Source: Trematomus loennbergii
Lineage: Eukaryota > Chordata > Actinopteri > Perciformes > Nototheniidae
Assembly (NCBI GenBank): GCA_012861695.1
Contig: JAAOOA010000027.1
Coordinates: 20,548,280-20,612,279 of the forward strand
Direction of reading: 5' to 3'
DNA: 64,000 nucleotides
This document shows, piece by piece, positions 11,449-22,663 of the stretch (the stretch's first letter is position 1; each line of letters starts with the position of its first letter). A model generated the notes under the pieces. The model ran no database searches and was not told the origin of the DNA. It saw only the letters and a list, made by a program, of their open reading frames with translations. Made by a program: the position numbers and the translations under genes.

Positions 11449-12287
11449 TTAAAGGGCCCATGTCATGGCCATTTCCACTGATCATAATTCCATTGTTGAG
11501 GTCTACTAGAATAGATTTATATTGTGCATTTTTCCAACTCACATTGGTTTCTCATACAGCATCTCTGTAAAACTTGTATTCAATGAATTTCACTCTCTGC
11601 CTTTAACGGCTCGTTGTAGCTCCCAAAGCTTCAGCCCCACCCTCCCTGTGAGCACAGTGTGCTCTGATTGGTCGGGACGTTGTGAATCGCGCTGAGCTCT
11701 GTAGAGGTGTTGTTTCCTTGTTAGCGATACACAGCCAAACACAGCCAAACTCATCCTGAGCACACACAAAGTCACATCCGAAGTAAAAACAATAAGTGTG
11801 GCTTGATATTGAGTAAGAAAAGGTTGATAAACGCTGTGAGAATGGGTCTGCAGAGAGAATTTTGCCGCGATCCCAACTGTCTGTTATCAGTCCTGCAGCC
11901 AGGGAGGAGAAATCAGCTGAGCTGCCTGCTCCCTGCACACAGATGAGTGTGTGAGGAAGTCAGTGGATTGGTCAATTTGGACCAATCAGCGGGGGCTTAA
12001 CGTAACGGCTCCGCGGACGTAACGTAACGGCTCCACGGATTGGTCCATTTCGTTCCGGGTACGGCTTGACATCATACCGTACCCGGAACGAAATGGAAGA
12101 ATCAAATGGACAATGACGTATCTCCAACGAGGCGTTTTGGGGAGGTATTTTCTGTGTTAGAGTTTTACTCGCTACAGGGTGTACTTTGAGGGTATGTGAC
12201 TCTGCACACCGTTTACATGCATAAAAAACCTTCATAACACACAAGGGGACGGGTAGTAACCGGAAAAGCATGACATGGGCCCTTTAA
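11449..12287. mobile_element. TTAA-flanked MITE (piggyBac-like), 839 bp
   Basis: Inverted ends (TTAAAGGGCCCATGTCATG left, its counterpart right) on TTAA duplications, in opposite orientation to the copy at 4922. Unit C lacks it (empty site near 25,438-25,441), so it inserted after the B/C duplication. It contains an almost perfect 21-bp hairpin at 12,044-12,097. No transposase. Confidence 0.8.
12044..12097. repeat. Perfect 21-bp inverted repeat with 12-nt loop
   Basis: Left arm 12,044-12,064 pairs without mismatch with right arm 12,077-12,097 (core TTTCGTTCCGGGTACGG). It lies inside the MITE. Confidence 0.9.
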
Positions 12288-12328
12288 GGAGGAGAGCATC
12301 AGGCAGGACCACAGCGACAGCTACAGCC

Positions 12329-12697
12329 ACGACTCAGGATCCACAACTCAGATCCACAACTCAGGATCCACGACTCAGGATCCACACTCAGGATCCACGA
12401 CTCAGGATCCACGACTCAGATCCACGACTCAGGATCCACGATTCAGGATCCACGACTCAGATCCACGACTCAGGATCCACGACTCAGGATCCACGACTCA
12501 GATCCACGACTCAGGATCCACGACTCAGGATCCACGACTCAGATCCACGACTCAGGATCCACAACTCAGATCCACACTCAGGATCCACGACTCAGGATCC
12601 ACGACTCAGATCCACGACTCAGATCCACGACTCAGGATCCACGACTCAGGATCCACGACTCAGATCCACGACTCAGGATCCACGACTCAGGATCCAC
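12329..12697. repeat. 13/14-bp minisatellite (CACGACTCAGGATC)
   Basis: About 26 tandem copies of CACGACTCAGGATC or the 13-mer CACGACTCAGATC. Unit C has about 7 copies at the same place and unit D essentially one. Confidence 0.93.
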
Positions 12698-13252
12698 ATT
12701 ACATTTCATATAGCTGACGCTTTTATCCAAAGCGACTTACAATAAGTGCATTCGACCAAGAAGATACAAACTTGAAGAAAACAGAATCATATAAGTACAT
12801 TATGTTTCATAGAGCCAAACCATTTTAAGTGCTACTCAACTGGCTTTAGATAAGCCAGTCCTTTGTTAGTATATAAGTGCTTTGTTAGTATGTTTTTATT
12901 TATTTTTTATTTTATTGCTCGAAGTGGAGTCGAAAGAGATGAGTTTTCAGTCTACGCCGAAGATGTGTAAGCTTTAGGCTGTCCTGATGTCAATGGGAGC
13001 TCATCTGACGCAGAGCGGAGTGCACGTGCTGGGGTGTATGGTTTAACCATGTCCTGGATGTAGGAAGGGCCAGATCCATTCACAGCATGGTACGCTAGTA
13101 CCAGTGTCTTGAAGTGGATTCTAGCAGTTACTGGGAAGCCAGTGAAGGGAGGAGGAGCGGTGTGGTGTGGGAAAATGTAGGAAGGTTGAAGACCAGACGA
13201 GCCGCTGCATTCTGGATGAGCTGCAGAGGTCGTGGATCCAAGACTCAGGATC
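12698..13252 (-). mobile_element. LINE 3' fragment (RT C-terminus and 3' tail)
   Basis: On the minus strand fragments read QLIQNAAARLVFNLP, LHWLPVTARIHFKTLVLAYHA and NGSGPSYIQ, a C-terminal region shared by many fish non-LTR ORF2 proteins. The frame is broken. The 3' tail (TAAGTCGCTTTGGATAAAAG, then GCTAAATGAAATGTAATG) is the same as that of the SINE at 60,071. Copies in units C and D. Confidence 0.78.
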
Positions 13253-13660
13253 CACTTTTCCTTTTATACATAAATATGTGTCCCCTCTGTGTAAAGGCAT
13301 TATGAAAGTTTCAGGAAAAAAGATTCCCTTTCTTTTATCCTGATCCATCTAAAAACCTGTCTGAAAATGAGCTGATCAGATTTTGGCCACTTTTTGATGT
13401 CACAATGTTTTTGTTGGGCTGTGCAACCATTAGCCAATAACCAACCAAGGTAACACCGGCCCACCTTATCACCTGAATCTCCTCCTAGAGCACCATTGTG
13501 TTTTTTTAAACCAAACACAGGGCTGAAACAGAGGGGTTTACTGCATTATACCATGCATGATCTGTTTGGTTTTTAGAGCCAAACACTTCAGAGACATGGT
13601 TTGTAAATATCTGAGACCTATAATATATTGTTGAAAAGGAGTATAATAGGGGACCTTTAA
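13253..13660. mobile_element. MITE related to 63,013 element, left end lost
   Basis: Right end GGGGACCTTTAA at TTAA 13,657-13,660 matches the inverted end of the 63,013 family; the left terminus is replaced by the LINE/minisatellite junction. Same junction in units C and D. Confidence 0.65.
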
Positions 13661-14056
13661 GGTCATCTCAATTTAGATTCAAGTTATATAACTGTATGCA
13701 GATGATACCCTGCTTTTCATTTCTTAACCTGAATTTCTTTTCTTATTGAGTCAGATGTCCAGAATGAATTCAGGGTAACATTTAACAACACATGAACATA
13801 ACATAGAGAATACATTAAACATTAGTTATAAGAGCTTTGTGGTTTACCATTTAAATATTCCTACTAAGATTATTGGAACTAATTAATAACATAGATAGAA
13901 CCAAAATGAATGCGGAAGTACATCAACAGTCTAGCAATTATTAACAAGTCATCTGGAAAAAATGTATGATGGCTTTTGTGAATTCATGTAATAAGGTTTC
14001 TTATCATATCTCACAGAAAGGGATCAGAACACACTTTTATAATACACACATTAATC
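13661..14056. other. Unit B-C boundary spacer
   Basis: AT-rich sequence leading to the CL-C poly(A) region; related to unit A 4650-4920 but diverged. No gene. Confidence 0.5.
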
Positions 14057-14062
14057 TTTATT
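14057..14062 (-). terminator. Poly(A) signal of CL-C
   Basis: AATAAA on the minus strand about 120 nt after the stop codon. Confidence 0.75.
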
Positions 14063-14183
14063 GTTTTAAAATGTTGAAACCATCGACACAAGCAAAAACA
14101 GGTTGATGTTGAAACATGTCCTGAGAGCCAGAGAGCAGACTGAGAGCAGTGTGAGAGAGAAAGCAGAGTCCCAGTGAGTCAGC

Positions 14184-14512
14184 TCAGGACTGGGAACACT
14201 GGTCTCTCCTCAGTGTCTCTGAGAGCGCAGTCTGGGAGCCCTGGGTGGCCTCACAGGTCACAGAGCGCACCTTCCTCCACTGGTCTGCAGGGAGCCTCAG
14301 GGTGCTGCTCCAGCTGTAGTGGGCGTCCTTCTCCAGCACCCCGGGGCTCCTGCTCTCCTCCCAGCTTCTGCTGCTGCTGCTGCTGTCCACCTTCCAGGCC
14401 AGACTCCAGTCTGAGGGGAAGCCCTTGTTGGCCAGGCACACGAGCGTGGCCTTCCCCTGCTGCAGCTCTTCTGTGGAGGGGGGCAGCACCGTCAGGGTGG
14501 GACGGACATCAC
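14184..14512 (-). CDS. IgL constant exon CL-C (intact)
   Basis: Complete C1-set light-chain constant domain, 108 codons after the two-base split codon, ending in TGA. Order on the minus strand: [18 protein letters not shown], first Cys in [49 protein letters not shown], second Cys in [10 protein letters not shown], and the terminal DQCSQS with the heavy-chain-bonding Cys. The acceptor is CTAG before a phase that completes the J codon (A+GT gives Ser). It matches teleost kappa-like (L1/L3-group) constant regions from memory of the family; the isotype assignment is inferred. Expected to splice to J-C1. Confidence 0.93.
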
Positions 14513-15304
14513 CTAGGAGACACCAATCAGATTAGAGGACAGGGAGCACACAGCTGTCAATCAACCAGCAGACACTGGGACACCTTTACTGTGAGAGCGT
14601 TTCTCCTTTAAGGAGTTTCTGTCAGATGTTGGTTCTGCTCCATCAGTCTCTCACTCACACATTGTTTCACTTCCCTTTAAGAAGCCTCTCATGCAAATCA
14701 GCACAGAGGCACTTCATACAGAATCACCTCAACTACACTGGAAATAAAGTACAACATTAGGAAGCATTTAAAAGTTGTGGTCCAAATCATCCAAAACCTG
14801 AACTCTGCAAACCATTATTAAATTATTTACTGGATAAATGAACAAATACGGGAAATGGAGCAATCAATTGAGCTTAATGTGAATCTCAATCACTACCCAG
14901 TTTTACAAACTTTAAAATAATGTCTGAAAGAATTCAACACATTTTTTAATATCCATCGTTATCTTTACTCTGTTTAACTGTATATAAAAACTGTTTTCCT
15001 AATTTCTTTGAAAAAGAAGGGGAGAACCGAGATAGATACATTTAAAATAAGTTAAGGTAAAATTAGCAGTTTTATCATTTCACATTTGAAGCTGTTTAAA
15101 TGACAGTATGTTGGGAATGTATAAAGACATTTCAAGAACATCTTCTCCAACTTAGGCTCAATGATGAAGAGAAATAAAGACATGAATACTAATACTATCT
15201 AAACATTACGATTAAAATAATAAAATCTATCTCTCAAATATTCTAACATAGAATTTAAAACGTCTCTTAACAACATCATATTTAGTTTTTGTGCAGAAAC
15301 TTAC
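14513..15304 (-). other. Unit C J-C intron with octamer
   Basis: Perfect ATGCAAAT at 14,691-14,698. No coding sequence. Confidence 0.8.
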
Positions 15305-15342
15305 TTCCAACATCCAGTCTGGTTCCTCCACCAAAAGTCAAC
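15305..15342 (-). CDS. IgL joining segment J-C1 (only J of unit C; hybrid)
   Basis: Coding sequence reads [12 protein letters not shown] like J-A1/J-B1, and its downstream intron is J1-type. But the sequence upstream of its RSS (GACACAAACAAACTCACC) is that of the V-proximal J (J-A3, J-B2). The simplest reading is a deletion by recombination between the two J segments. Confidence 0.9.
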
Positions 15343-15381
15343 CACAGTGATACAAAGTCATTGAGCCGCCGTACAAAAACC
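15343..15381 (-). promoter_or_regulatory. 23-RSS of J-C1
   Basis: Consensus heptamer and nonamer with a 23-nt spacer. Confidence 0.93.
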
Positions 15382-16130
15382 TCTCACTGTAGAGAGACAC
15401 GGCTCTCTGACTTTGACACAAACAAACTCACCAAACACATCCACAGTTTACCCAGTTTATATAAGAACTGCTTCAAATGTTTGAAACAGATTCACAAACT
15501 ATGGAAAAGTATCTAATGTTTCTTTTGTGAACCTTTTAAACATTTAAAAGGAACATTAAGTTGTGTCTTAAGTTTCAAAATTAAGATGATTCTTTCGAAA
15601 AACGAATTGTTCACAAAATATGTTTTTTTACGATTTTATCAACTTTTTCATCAAAGTAATTGAACACTTAAATGAAACAATACATGTCTAATAAAAGCTC
15701 TACATGTTATACTTCCAAATGTGCATAATTCCCATAAATACATGTTTGTTTGTCCATCAGGATTCATAATAAACCTCCATTTAGTTTTTCCTAGGTGGTA
15801 TTGATTATTGGGGTTTTCATTTGAGCTTTTTAATGAAATTAACTGCAAGAAAATGTGTCCATTGAACTTAGAGCCTCAAACAAGTGAGCGCTGACCCATT
15901 CCTGATCAATCCTCTGACAGAGAGATGGATCCATTGATAAACAGCATCATCAGAGTAATCCAGGTCCCTGTTGGAGTCAGTCAGAGCATTTCCATAGAGA
16001 GACACTTTGCATCAGCAGCACCATGCTCCAGTGCTCTGGGAGACCTTATAGTCCTGAGAGTTGAACACTGGATGACTGACAGCTGTCCTTCATGACAACA
16101 GAAGCCACAGAAATCCTCCTCATCAAAAAC
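15382..16130. promoter_or_regulatory. Unit C J-V interval
   Basis: V-side octamer-like CTTTGCAT at 16,005-16,012; minus-strand TATATAA upstream of the J. No coding sequence. Confidence 0.6.
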
Positions 16131-16596
16131 ATGACTTTGATCTGCGTCCTCATCTGGACTCTCCTCTGCTGCTGCTTCACAGGTAAAGTCCAGAGAATCA
16201 AACTCCTCTCCTCTGTGAACATCCGTCCCTCTGGAATGAAGCGGACAAAACCATGACGCTGCTTTATGTCTTTGTCTCTGTATCCTCAGAGTCCAGAGGC
16301 CAGTTCACAGTGACTCAGTCTGGAGCAGTGAGCTCTGCTCCGGGACGCTCCGTCTCCATCACATGTACGACCAGTCATGTTTATGGGAACCGTTTAGCCT
16401 GGTACCAACAGAGAGATGGAGGAACTCCTAAACTGCTCTTATTATGCTACCACTCGAGCATCAGGGATTTCAGAGCGTTTTACAGGCAGTGGATCAAACT
16501 CTGACTTCACTCTGACCATCAGTGGAGTCCAGACTGATGATGCAGCAGTTTACTACTGTCAGAGTTTCCATTACCCCAACAGTCAGTATGTGTTCA
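16131..16596 (+). pseudogene. IgL variable gene V1-C (frameshifted in CDR2)
   Basis: Leader 16,131-16,182 and V exon 16,290-16,596. Open from the leader through [21 protein letters not shown], a short CDR1 (HVYGNR) and [17 protein letters not shown], then shifted at CDR2 so that framework 2 ends in a stop; framework 3 and VYYC are open in another frame. The break is in the same place and direction as in V1-A. Germline CDR3 reads [12 protein letters not shown], long for a kappa V. Confidence 0.85.
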
Positions 16597-16624
16597 CACA
16601 GTGAAAAAGCGTCGTACAAAAACC
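16597..16624 (+). promoter_or_regulatory. 12-RSS of V1-C
   Basis: CACAGTG, 12-nt spacer, ACAAAAACC. Confidence 0.95.
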
Positions 16625-16689
16625 TCCCTCAGTCAGACTGAACAGGAACTGAACTGACTGCTGCAGCTGGAAGCTACACTTCACTGAGG

Positions 16690-17238
<549 letters not shown>

Positions 17239-17625
17239 TTAATGGTGGGGTAGGTAAGTTTGAGAAACCGGCTCGAGATACACTTTTTGTTATATTCCAT
17301 GGAATGCTCTTAACATCCGATAGCAATGAATATATAAATGCTTTGACACAAATCCATAAAAAAATGTCATCTGTGGAAGCCGTAATACTGTAAAAAGCAC
17401 GACCAATCATTTTAGCTGGCCTGGCTAAAATAACTGGATGGCCTACCTGCCTGTCAGCCTTCCATCTGTGCACAAACTTATCTCGTGCCCTCATTGGTCA
17501 TGTGCGCGTTCGTGTGTGTTGGAGGAGGGGCTCTGTAAGGAAGTGGCAGATTTTTTCCGGCTGTGTATTTTCAAATTCTAGCGCACTCGAGCTGGTTTCT
17601 CCGAAATTACCTACCCCACCTTTAA
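17239..17625. mobile_element. TTAA-flanked MITE (GGTGGGGTAGGTAA family)
   Basis: Left end TTAATGGTGGGGTAGGTAA and right end TTACCTACCCCACCTTTAA are inverted and sit on TTAA. Unit B has the single TTAA empty site at 8984-8987; unit D has the same insertion but truncated (30,781-30,923). Confidence 0.85.
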
Positions 17626-18284
17626 TGTGGAGCCATGAATAAAAATCAAGACAGCTGTTACATGAGATCTTTTCAAAGAGCCCGTCAAAGTTCATTTAAC
17701 AGTCCTTTGAACATTTAGTGATGGATGTGAAAGTTAAGTAGAAATTGAATTACACCGTTTAAATGGACAAACACATTTGTAAATGATCATCTCCAGCTTA
17801 GCTTGAAGCACATTGTGATACAACTTAATAAATAATGTAAACGGTAAACAACAGATGTGAATCCAACACTTCATGCTGCTGATCTAAAGTGTCAGCTATA
17901 TTTCAGACAGTAGATTTGAACAGATGATAAAACAAGGAGCATCTGAAAACTGAAATAACACAGCTTTATTGAGATTAAAGAAAAGCATCAGGATCTCAGG
18001 TATCTTCTCTGAGTATATTCATCATGAAATCATATTCCCCACTAATGACATTCATTTTCACATCATATAAAAACTGCCTTGTTTAATCTTTAAGACCATA
18101 ATGTGATGAGTCATTAAATATAGTATTCTGTCTAATGCCACTCTTCTTTTAGATTTACAAAAAGGATGAATTGCCGACTTCAGACTTTACATTTCTGTCA
18201 AAATGAATCATGTAAATTAAGTAGCTACTCTATAAGAAAACTTGCAAAACTGAATTTGTATTCTGGTGTGAAACCTTTTAACAA
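17626..18284. other. Unit C spacer, second part
   Basis: Same spacer as unit B 8988-9635; no gene. Confidence 0.5.
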
Positions 18285-18406
18285 ATGAGGTTAAAATGTT
18301 AACATAGGTTCAGGAGCATGGCCACGCCTAAAACTCTGCCTCAAACCACGGCCACCCTATTTATATCCGGCGAAAGCTTCCGGCCACCGCTTGTCTCATC
18401 TTTCAA
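18285..18406 (+). repeat. A1 repeat of the YR element
   Basis: Starts ATGAGGTTAAAATGTTAACA; about 97% identical to A2 at 23,251. Contains ATTTATATCC, a possible promoter. Confidence 0.85.
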
Positions 18407-18493
18407 AGACTGACAGGCAGACTGTGATTCACGCTGCGCGTCGTCACAGTTCAATACAAGCTAAACGCTACCACGAGAACATTTCTACTCACC

Positions 18494-19045
18494 ATGGATC
18501 CCGAACTCCTGATCAACTCACCGGAGTCAGACGAAGATCTCTTCGACATCGGCTACCCGCATCCTCAGGTCAGCAGAGGATCTAAGCCAAGCATCCGAAC
18601 GGAGCCGCGTGCGCTCGGCAATCAGTGTCCCACACACAGCGCCACCGCTCCCACTCAAGCTCCCCCAACGAGATACCTCCAACTCCAGACAGGTCCCAGG
18701 CTTCGTCTACTCCGCCAGCGAGGGCAAACAGCCAGGGCCGCAACAGGTACAGCAGCTCCAATCTCCCCACCACCGGCAGCCTGCCTCACTCGCAGCCCCG
18801 GCCACTCGCAGCCCGGCCACTCGCAGCGGCGCACTCGACACGCCTCTCGGACGGAGCCGTGCTCCGAAACGGAGTCCGAACTACGGAGGTGGACAGTCAT
18901 GCAACTCCAACGTTTCCTGAAAGGAAAACGGCATCCACTTTCACCGAAATGACAACAAGGCTAGACTGTTCAACATCTATAAAGCCTACAGCAGCACAAC
19001 GGCAAGAACAACAACACGCACAGCTCTTCCCGCTCCAGAGTCAAC
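18494..19045 (+). pseudogene. SAP-domain-like ORF of the YR element (frameshifted)
   Basis: The ATG at 18,494 opens a 152-codon frame beginning MDPELLINSPESDEDLFDIG, then a Ser/Pro/Gln-rich linker, then RRWTVMQLQRFLK. The downstream half, GIHFHRNDNKARLFNIYKAY, is open in another frame directly after, so a small indel splits the domain. W-T-x-x-Q-L-x-x-F-L followed by K-A-x-L-F resembles a SAP helix-extension-helix DNA-binding motif. Probably the first (gag-like or DNA-binding) protein of the element; exact function unknown. Confidence 0.6.
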
Positions 19046-19282
19046 CACCGCGCACGCGCGCACTACGGGTCGTGACGTCACAGGCCTCCGTCCTCCTCCA
19101 CGGACACAGCCCGACTCACCAGCACCCCCTGGTGGGGGCCAGGTTGTATTGCCCTCTGTGCCTGCTCACAGGCTTCACAAAAATCCCCTGCACATACATC
19201 CCTTCATCCCTCCATCCCTTCTTCTTCCCTACCTTCAGTAGTCCACAGCTACCCAGCTTCTGCTTACCTTCCTCCTTAACAA
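19046..19282. other. YR element internal, before 51-bp array
   Basis: Pro/Thr-rich, CT-rich sequence; no recognisable domain. Confidence 0.4.
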
Positions 19283-21162
19283 CGTGTCTCCAGGTAACAA
19301 CCAGGTACTCGGACGTTAGCATGCTCAGTTAAACGTGTCTCCAGGTAACAACCAGGTACACGGACGTTAGCATGTTCAGTTAAACGTGTCTCCTGGTAGC
19401 AACCAGGTACACGGACGTTAGCATGTTCAGTTAAACGTGTCTCCAGGTAACAACCAGGTACACGGACGTTAGCATGTTCAGTTCAACGTGTCTCCAGGTA
19501 ACAACCAGGTACACGGACGTTAGCATGTTCAGTTAAACGTGTCTCCAGGTAACAACCAGGTACACGGATTAGCATGTTCAGTTAAACGTGTCTCCTGGTA
19601 ACAACCAGGTACACGGACGTTAGCATGTTCAGTTAAACGTGTCTCCAGGTAACAACCAGGTACACGGACATTAGCATGTTCAGTTAAACGTGTCTCCTGG
19701 TAACAACCAGGTACACGGACGTTAGCATGTTCAGTTAAACGTGTCTCCAGGTAACAACCAGGTACACAGACATTAGCATGTTCAGTTAAACGTGTCTCCT
19801 GGTAACAACCAGGTACACGGACGTTAGCATGTTCAGTTAAACGTGTCTCCAGGTAACAACCAGGTACCAGACATTAGCATGTTCAGTTCAACGTGTCTCC
19901 TGGTAGCAACCAGGTACAGGGACGTTAGCATGTTCAGTTCAAGTGTCTCCAGGTAACAACCAGGTACACGGACGTTAGCATGTTCAGTTAAACGTGTCTC
20001 CAGGTAACAACCAGGTACATGGACGTTAGCATGTTCAGTTAAACGTGTCTCCAGGTAACAACCAGGTACACGGACATTAGCATGTTCAGTTAAACGTGTC
20101 TCCTGGTAGCAACCAGGTACACGGACATTAGCATGTTCAGTTAAACGTGTCTCCTGGTAGCAACCAGGTACACGGATGTTAGCATGTTCAGTTAAACGTG
20201 TCTCCAGGTAACAACCAGGTACACGGACATTAGCATGTTCAGTTAAACGTGTCTCCTGGTAACAACCAGGTACACGGACGTTAGCATGTTCAGTTCAACG
20301 TGTCTCCAGGTAACAACCAGGTACACGGACATTAGCATGTTCAGTTCAACGTGTCTCCTGGTAGCAACCAGGTACACGGACGTTAGCATGTTCAGTTCAA
20401 CGTGTCTCCAGGTAACAACCAGGTACACGGACGTTAGCATGTTCAGTTAAACGTGTCTCCAGGTAACAACCAGGTACACGGACGTTAGCATGTTCAGTTA
20501 AACGTGTCTCCAGGTAACAACCAGGTACACGGACGTTAGCATGTTCAGTTAAACGTGTCTCCAGGTAACAACCAGGTACACGGACATTAGCATGTTCAGT
20601 TAAACGTGTCTCCTGGTAGCAACCAGGTACACGGACATTAGCATGTTCAGTTAAACGTGTCTCCTGGTAGCAACCAGGTACATGGTTAGCATGTTCAGTT
20701 CAACGTGTCTCCAGGTAACAACCAGGTACACGGACGTTAGCATGTTCAGTTAAACGTGTCTCCAGGTAACAACCAGGTACACGGACGTTAGCATGTTCAG
20801 TTAAACGTGTCTCCAGGTAACAACCAGGTACACGGACATTAGCATGTTCAGTTAAACGTGTCTCCTGGTAGCAACCAGGTACACGGACGTTAGCATGTTC
20901 AGTTCAACGTGTCTCCAGGTAACAACCAGGTACACGGACGTTAGCATGTTCAGTTAAACGTGTCTCCAGGTAACAACCAGGTACACGGACGTTAGCACGT
21001 TCAGTTAAACGTGTCTCCTGGTAGCAACCAGGTACACGGACGTTAGCATGTTCAGTTAAACGTGTCTCCAGGTAACAACCAGGTACACGGACATTAGCAT
21101 GTTCAGTTAAACGTGTCTCCTGGTAGCAACCAGGTACACGGACGTTAGCATGCTCAGTTAAG
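19283..21162. repeat. 51-bp minisatellite, about 37 copies
   Basis: Unit starts CGTGTCTCCAGGTAACAACC and ends GTTAGCATGTTCAGTTAAA. Copies differ at a few sites (CCAGGTAAC/CCTGGTAGC, GGACGTT/GGACATT, rare 2-4-nt deletions). The first and last copies share GCATGCTCAG, whereas nearly all inner copies have GCATGTTCAG. The period is a multiple of three, so spurious ORFs run through it. Confidence 0.95.
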
Positions 21163-21401
21163 AAATAAAGAAAGACGCTGCGCGTCGTCACAGTTCAAAC
21201 AAGGTTAGCAGCTAACCCCGTAGCAACAGCGTCCCACCCAGTAAACCAAGGGGCAGGGGCCATGCCACATGCTAACCTATCAGCCGACTCTTACCCAGTA
21301 CCTTCCTTTCCAACTGGTCTATCTTTTCCCCCTCCCCCTCCCCCCATCCCTACCCCATCCCTTCCCCATCCCTTCCCCATCCCTTCCCCAACACCTGCAT
21401 T
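21163..21401. other. Linker with internal direct repeat and CCCCATCCCTTC tract
   Basis: Contains ACGCTGCGCGTCGTCACAGT at about 21,175, repeated from about 18,432, then a pyrimidine-rich run with CCCCATCCCTTC repeats. Confidence 0.7.
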
Positions 21402-21625
21402 GTGTTTTGCTGCCACAGCTGCAACACCTGCAACAGCGGCAACAGCGGCAACAGCAGCAACAGTGGCAACAGCTGCAACAGCGGCAACACCTGCATTGAT
21501 TTTTGCTGCCACAGCGGCAACAGCTGCAACAGCGGCAACAGCTGCAACAGCGGCAACACCTGCATTGATTTTGCTGCCACAGCTGCAACAGCGGCAACAG
21601 CAGCAACAGCTGCAACAGCGGCAGT
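21402..21625. repeat. CAACAG/GCAACA-type repeat
   Basis: Degenerate (CAACAGCGG/CAACAGCTG)n with two inserted CACCTGCATTGATTTTGCTG segments. ORFs through it are repeat artefacts. Confidence 0.9.
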
Positions 21626-21639
21626 GAGCAGACGCTCCA

Positions 21640-21748
21640 GTCTCTATCTCTATCTCTGACCCTCGCTGTGAGCAGACGACGGTCTCTCTCTCTCTCTGAC
21701 CCTCGCAGTGAGCAGACGCTCCGGTCTCTCTCTCTGACCCTCGCAGCG
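21640..21748. repeat. 38-44-bp repeat, left block
   Basis: Copies of GACCCTCGCAGTGAGCAGAC plus a CT-rich tail. The same repeat returns at 22,317-22,663. Confidence 0.9.
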
Positions 21749-22303
21749 AGTTCTCAGGACGACTAGAGATCTCCTCATAGTCCAGAACAGACCTGAATCT
21801 AGTAGACTTCTCAGGATGACTAGAGATCTCCACATAGTCCAGAACAGACCTGAATCCAGTAGACCTCTCAGGATGACTAGAGATCTCCACATAGTCCAGA
21901 ACAGACCTGAATCCAGTAGACTTCTCAGGATGACTAGAGATCTCCTCATAGTCCAGAACAGACCTGAATCCAGTAGACTTCTCAGGATGACTAGAGATCT
22001 CCTCATAGTCCAGAACAGACCTGAATCCAGTAGACTTCTCAGGATGACGAGATCTCCACATAGTCCAGAACAGACCTGAATCCAGTAGACCTCTCAGGAT
22101 GACTAGAGATCTCCACATAGTCCAGAACAGACCTGAATCCAGTAGACTTCTCAGGACAACTAGAGATCTCCACATAGTCCAGAACAGACCTGAATCCAGT
22201 AGACCTCTCAGGATGACTAGAGATCTCCACATAGTCCAGAACAGACCTGAATCCAGTAGACTTCTCAGGATGACTAGAGATCTCCTCATAGTCCAGAACA
22301 GTT
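21749..22303. repeat. 57-bp minisatellite, about 10 copies
   Basis: Unit includes GACCTGAATCCAGTAGACTT and CTCAGGATGACTAGAGATCT. The period is a multiple of three. Confidence 0.94.
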
Positions 22304-22316
22304 AACAGGCACAGCA

Positions 22317-22663
22317 AGCCCTCTGACCCTCGCAGTGAGCAGACGCTCCGGTCTCTATCTCTGACCCTCGCAGTGAGCAGACGCTCCGGTCTCCTCTCTC
22401 TGACCCTCGCAGCGAGCAGACGCTCCGGTCTCTCTCTCTGACCCTCACAGTGAGCAGACGCTCCGGTCTCTCTCTCTCCGACCCTCGCAGCGAGCAGACG
22501 CTCCGGTCTCTATCTCTATCTCCGACCCTCGCAGTGAGCAGACGCTCCGGTCTCTCTCTCTGACCCTCGCAGTGAGCAGACGCTCCGGTCTCTCTCTCTC
22601 CGACCCTCGCAGCGAGCAGACGCTCCGGTCTCTCTCTCTCTGACCCTCGCAGTGAGCAGACCC
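22317..22663. repeat. 38-44-bp repeat, right block
   Basis: About nine copies of the unit seen at 21,640, so the 57-bp array is embedded within this array. Confidence 0.92.

Noticed and set aside
19283..21162. CRISPR-like array
   Set aside because: The repeats are directly adjacent with no unique spacers; it is a minisatellite in a vertebrate genome.
21291..22289. 332-codon minus-strand ORF
   Set aside because: It runs through three tandem arrays whose periods are near multiples of three; no domain and no conservation expected.
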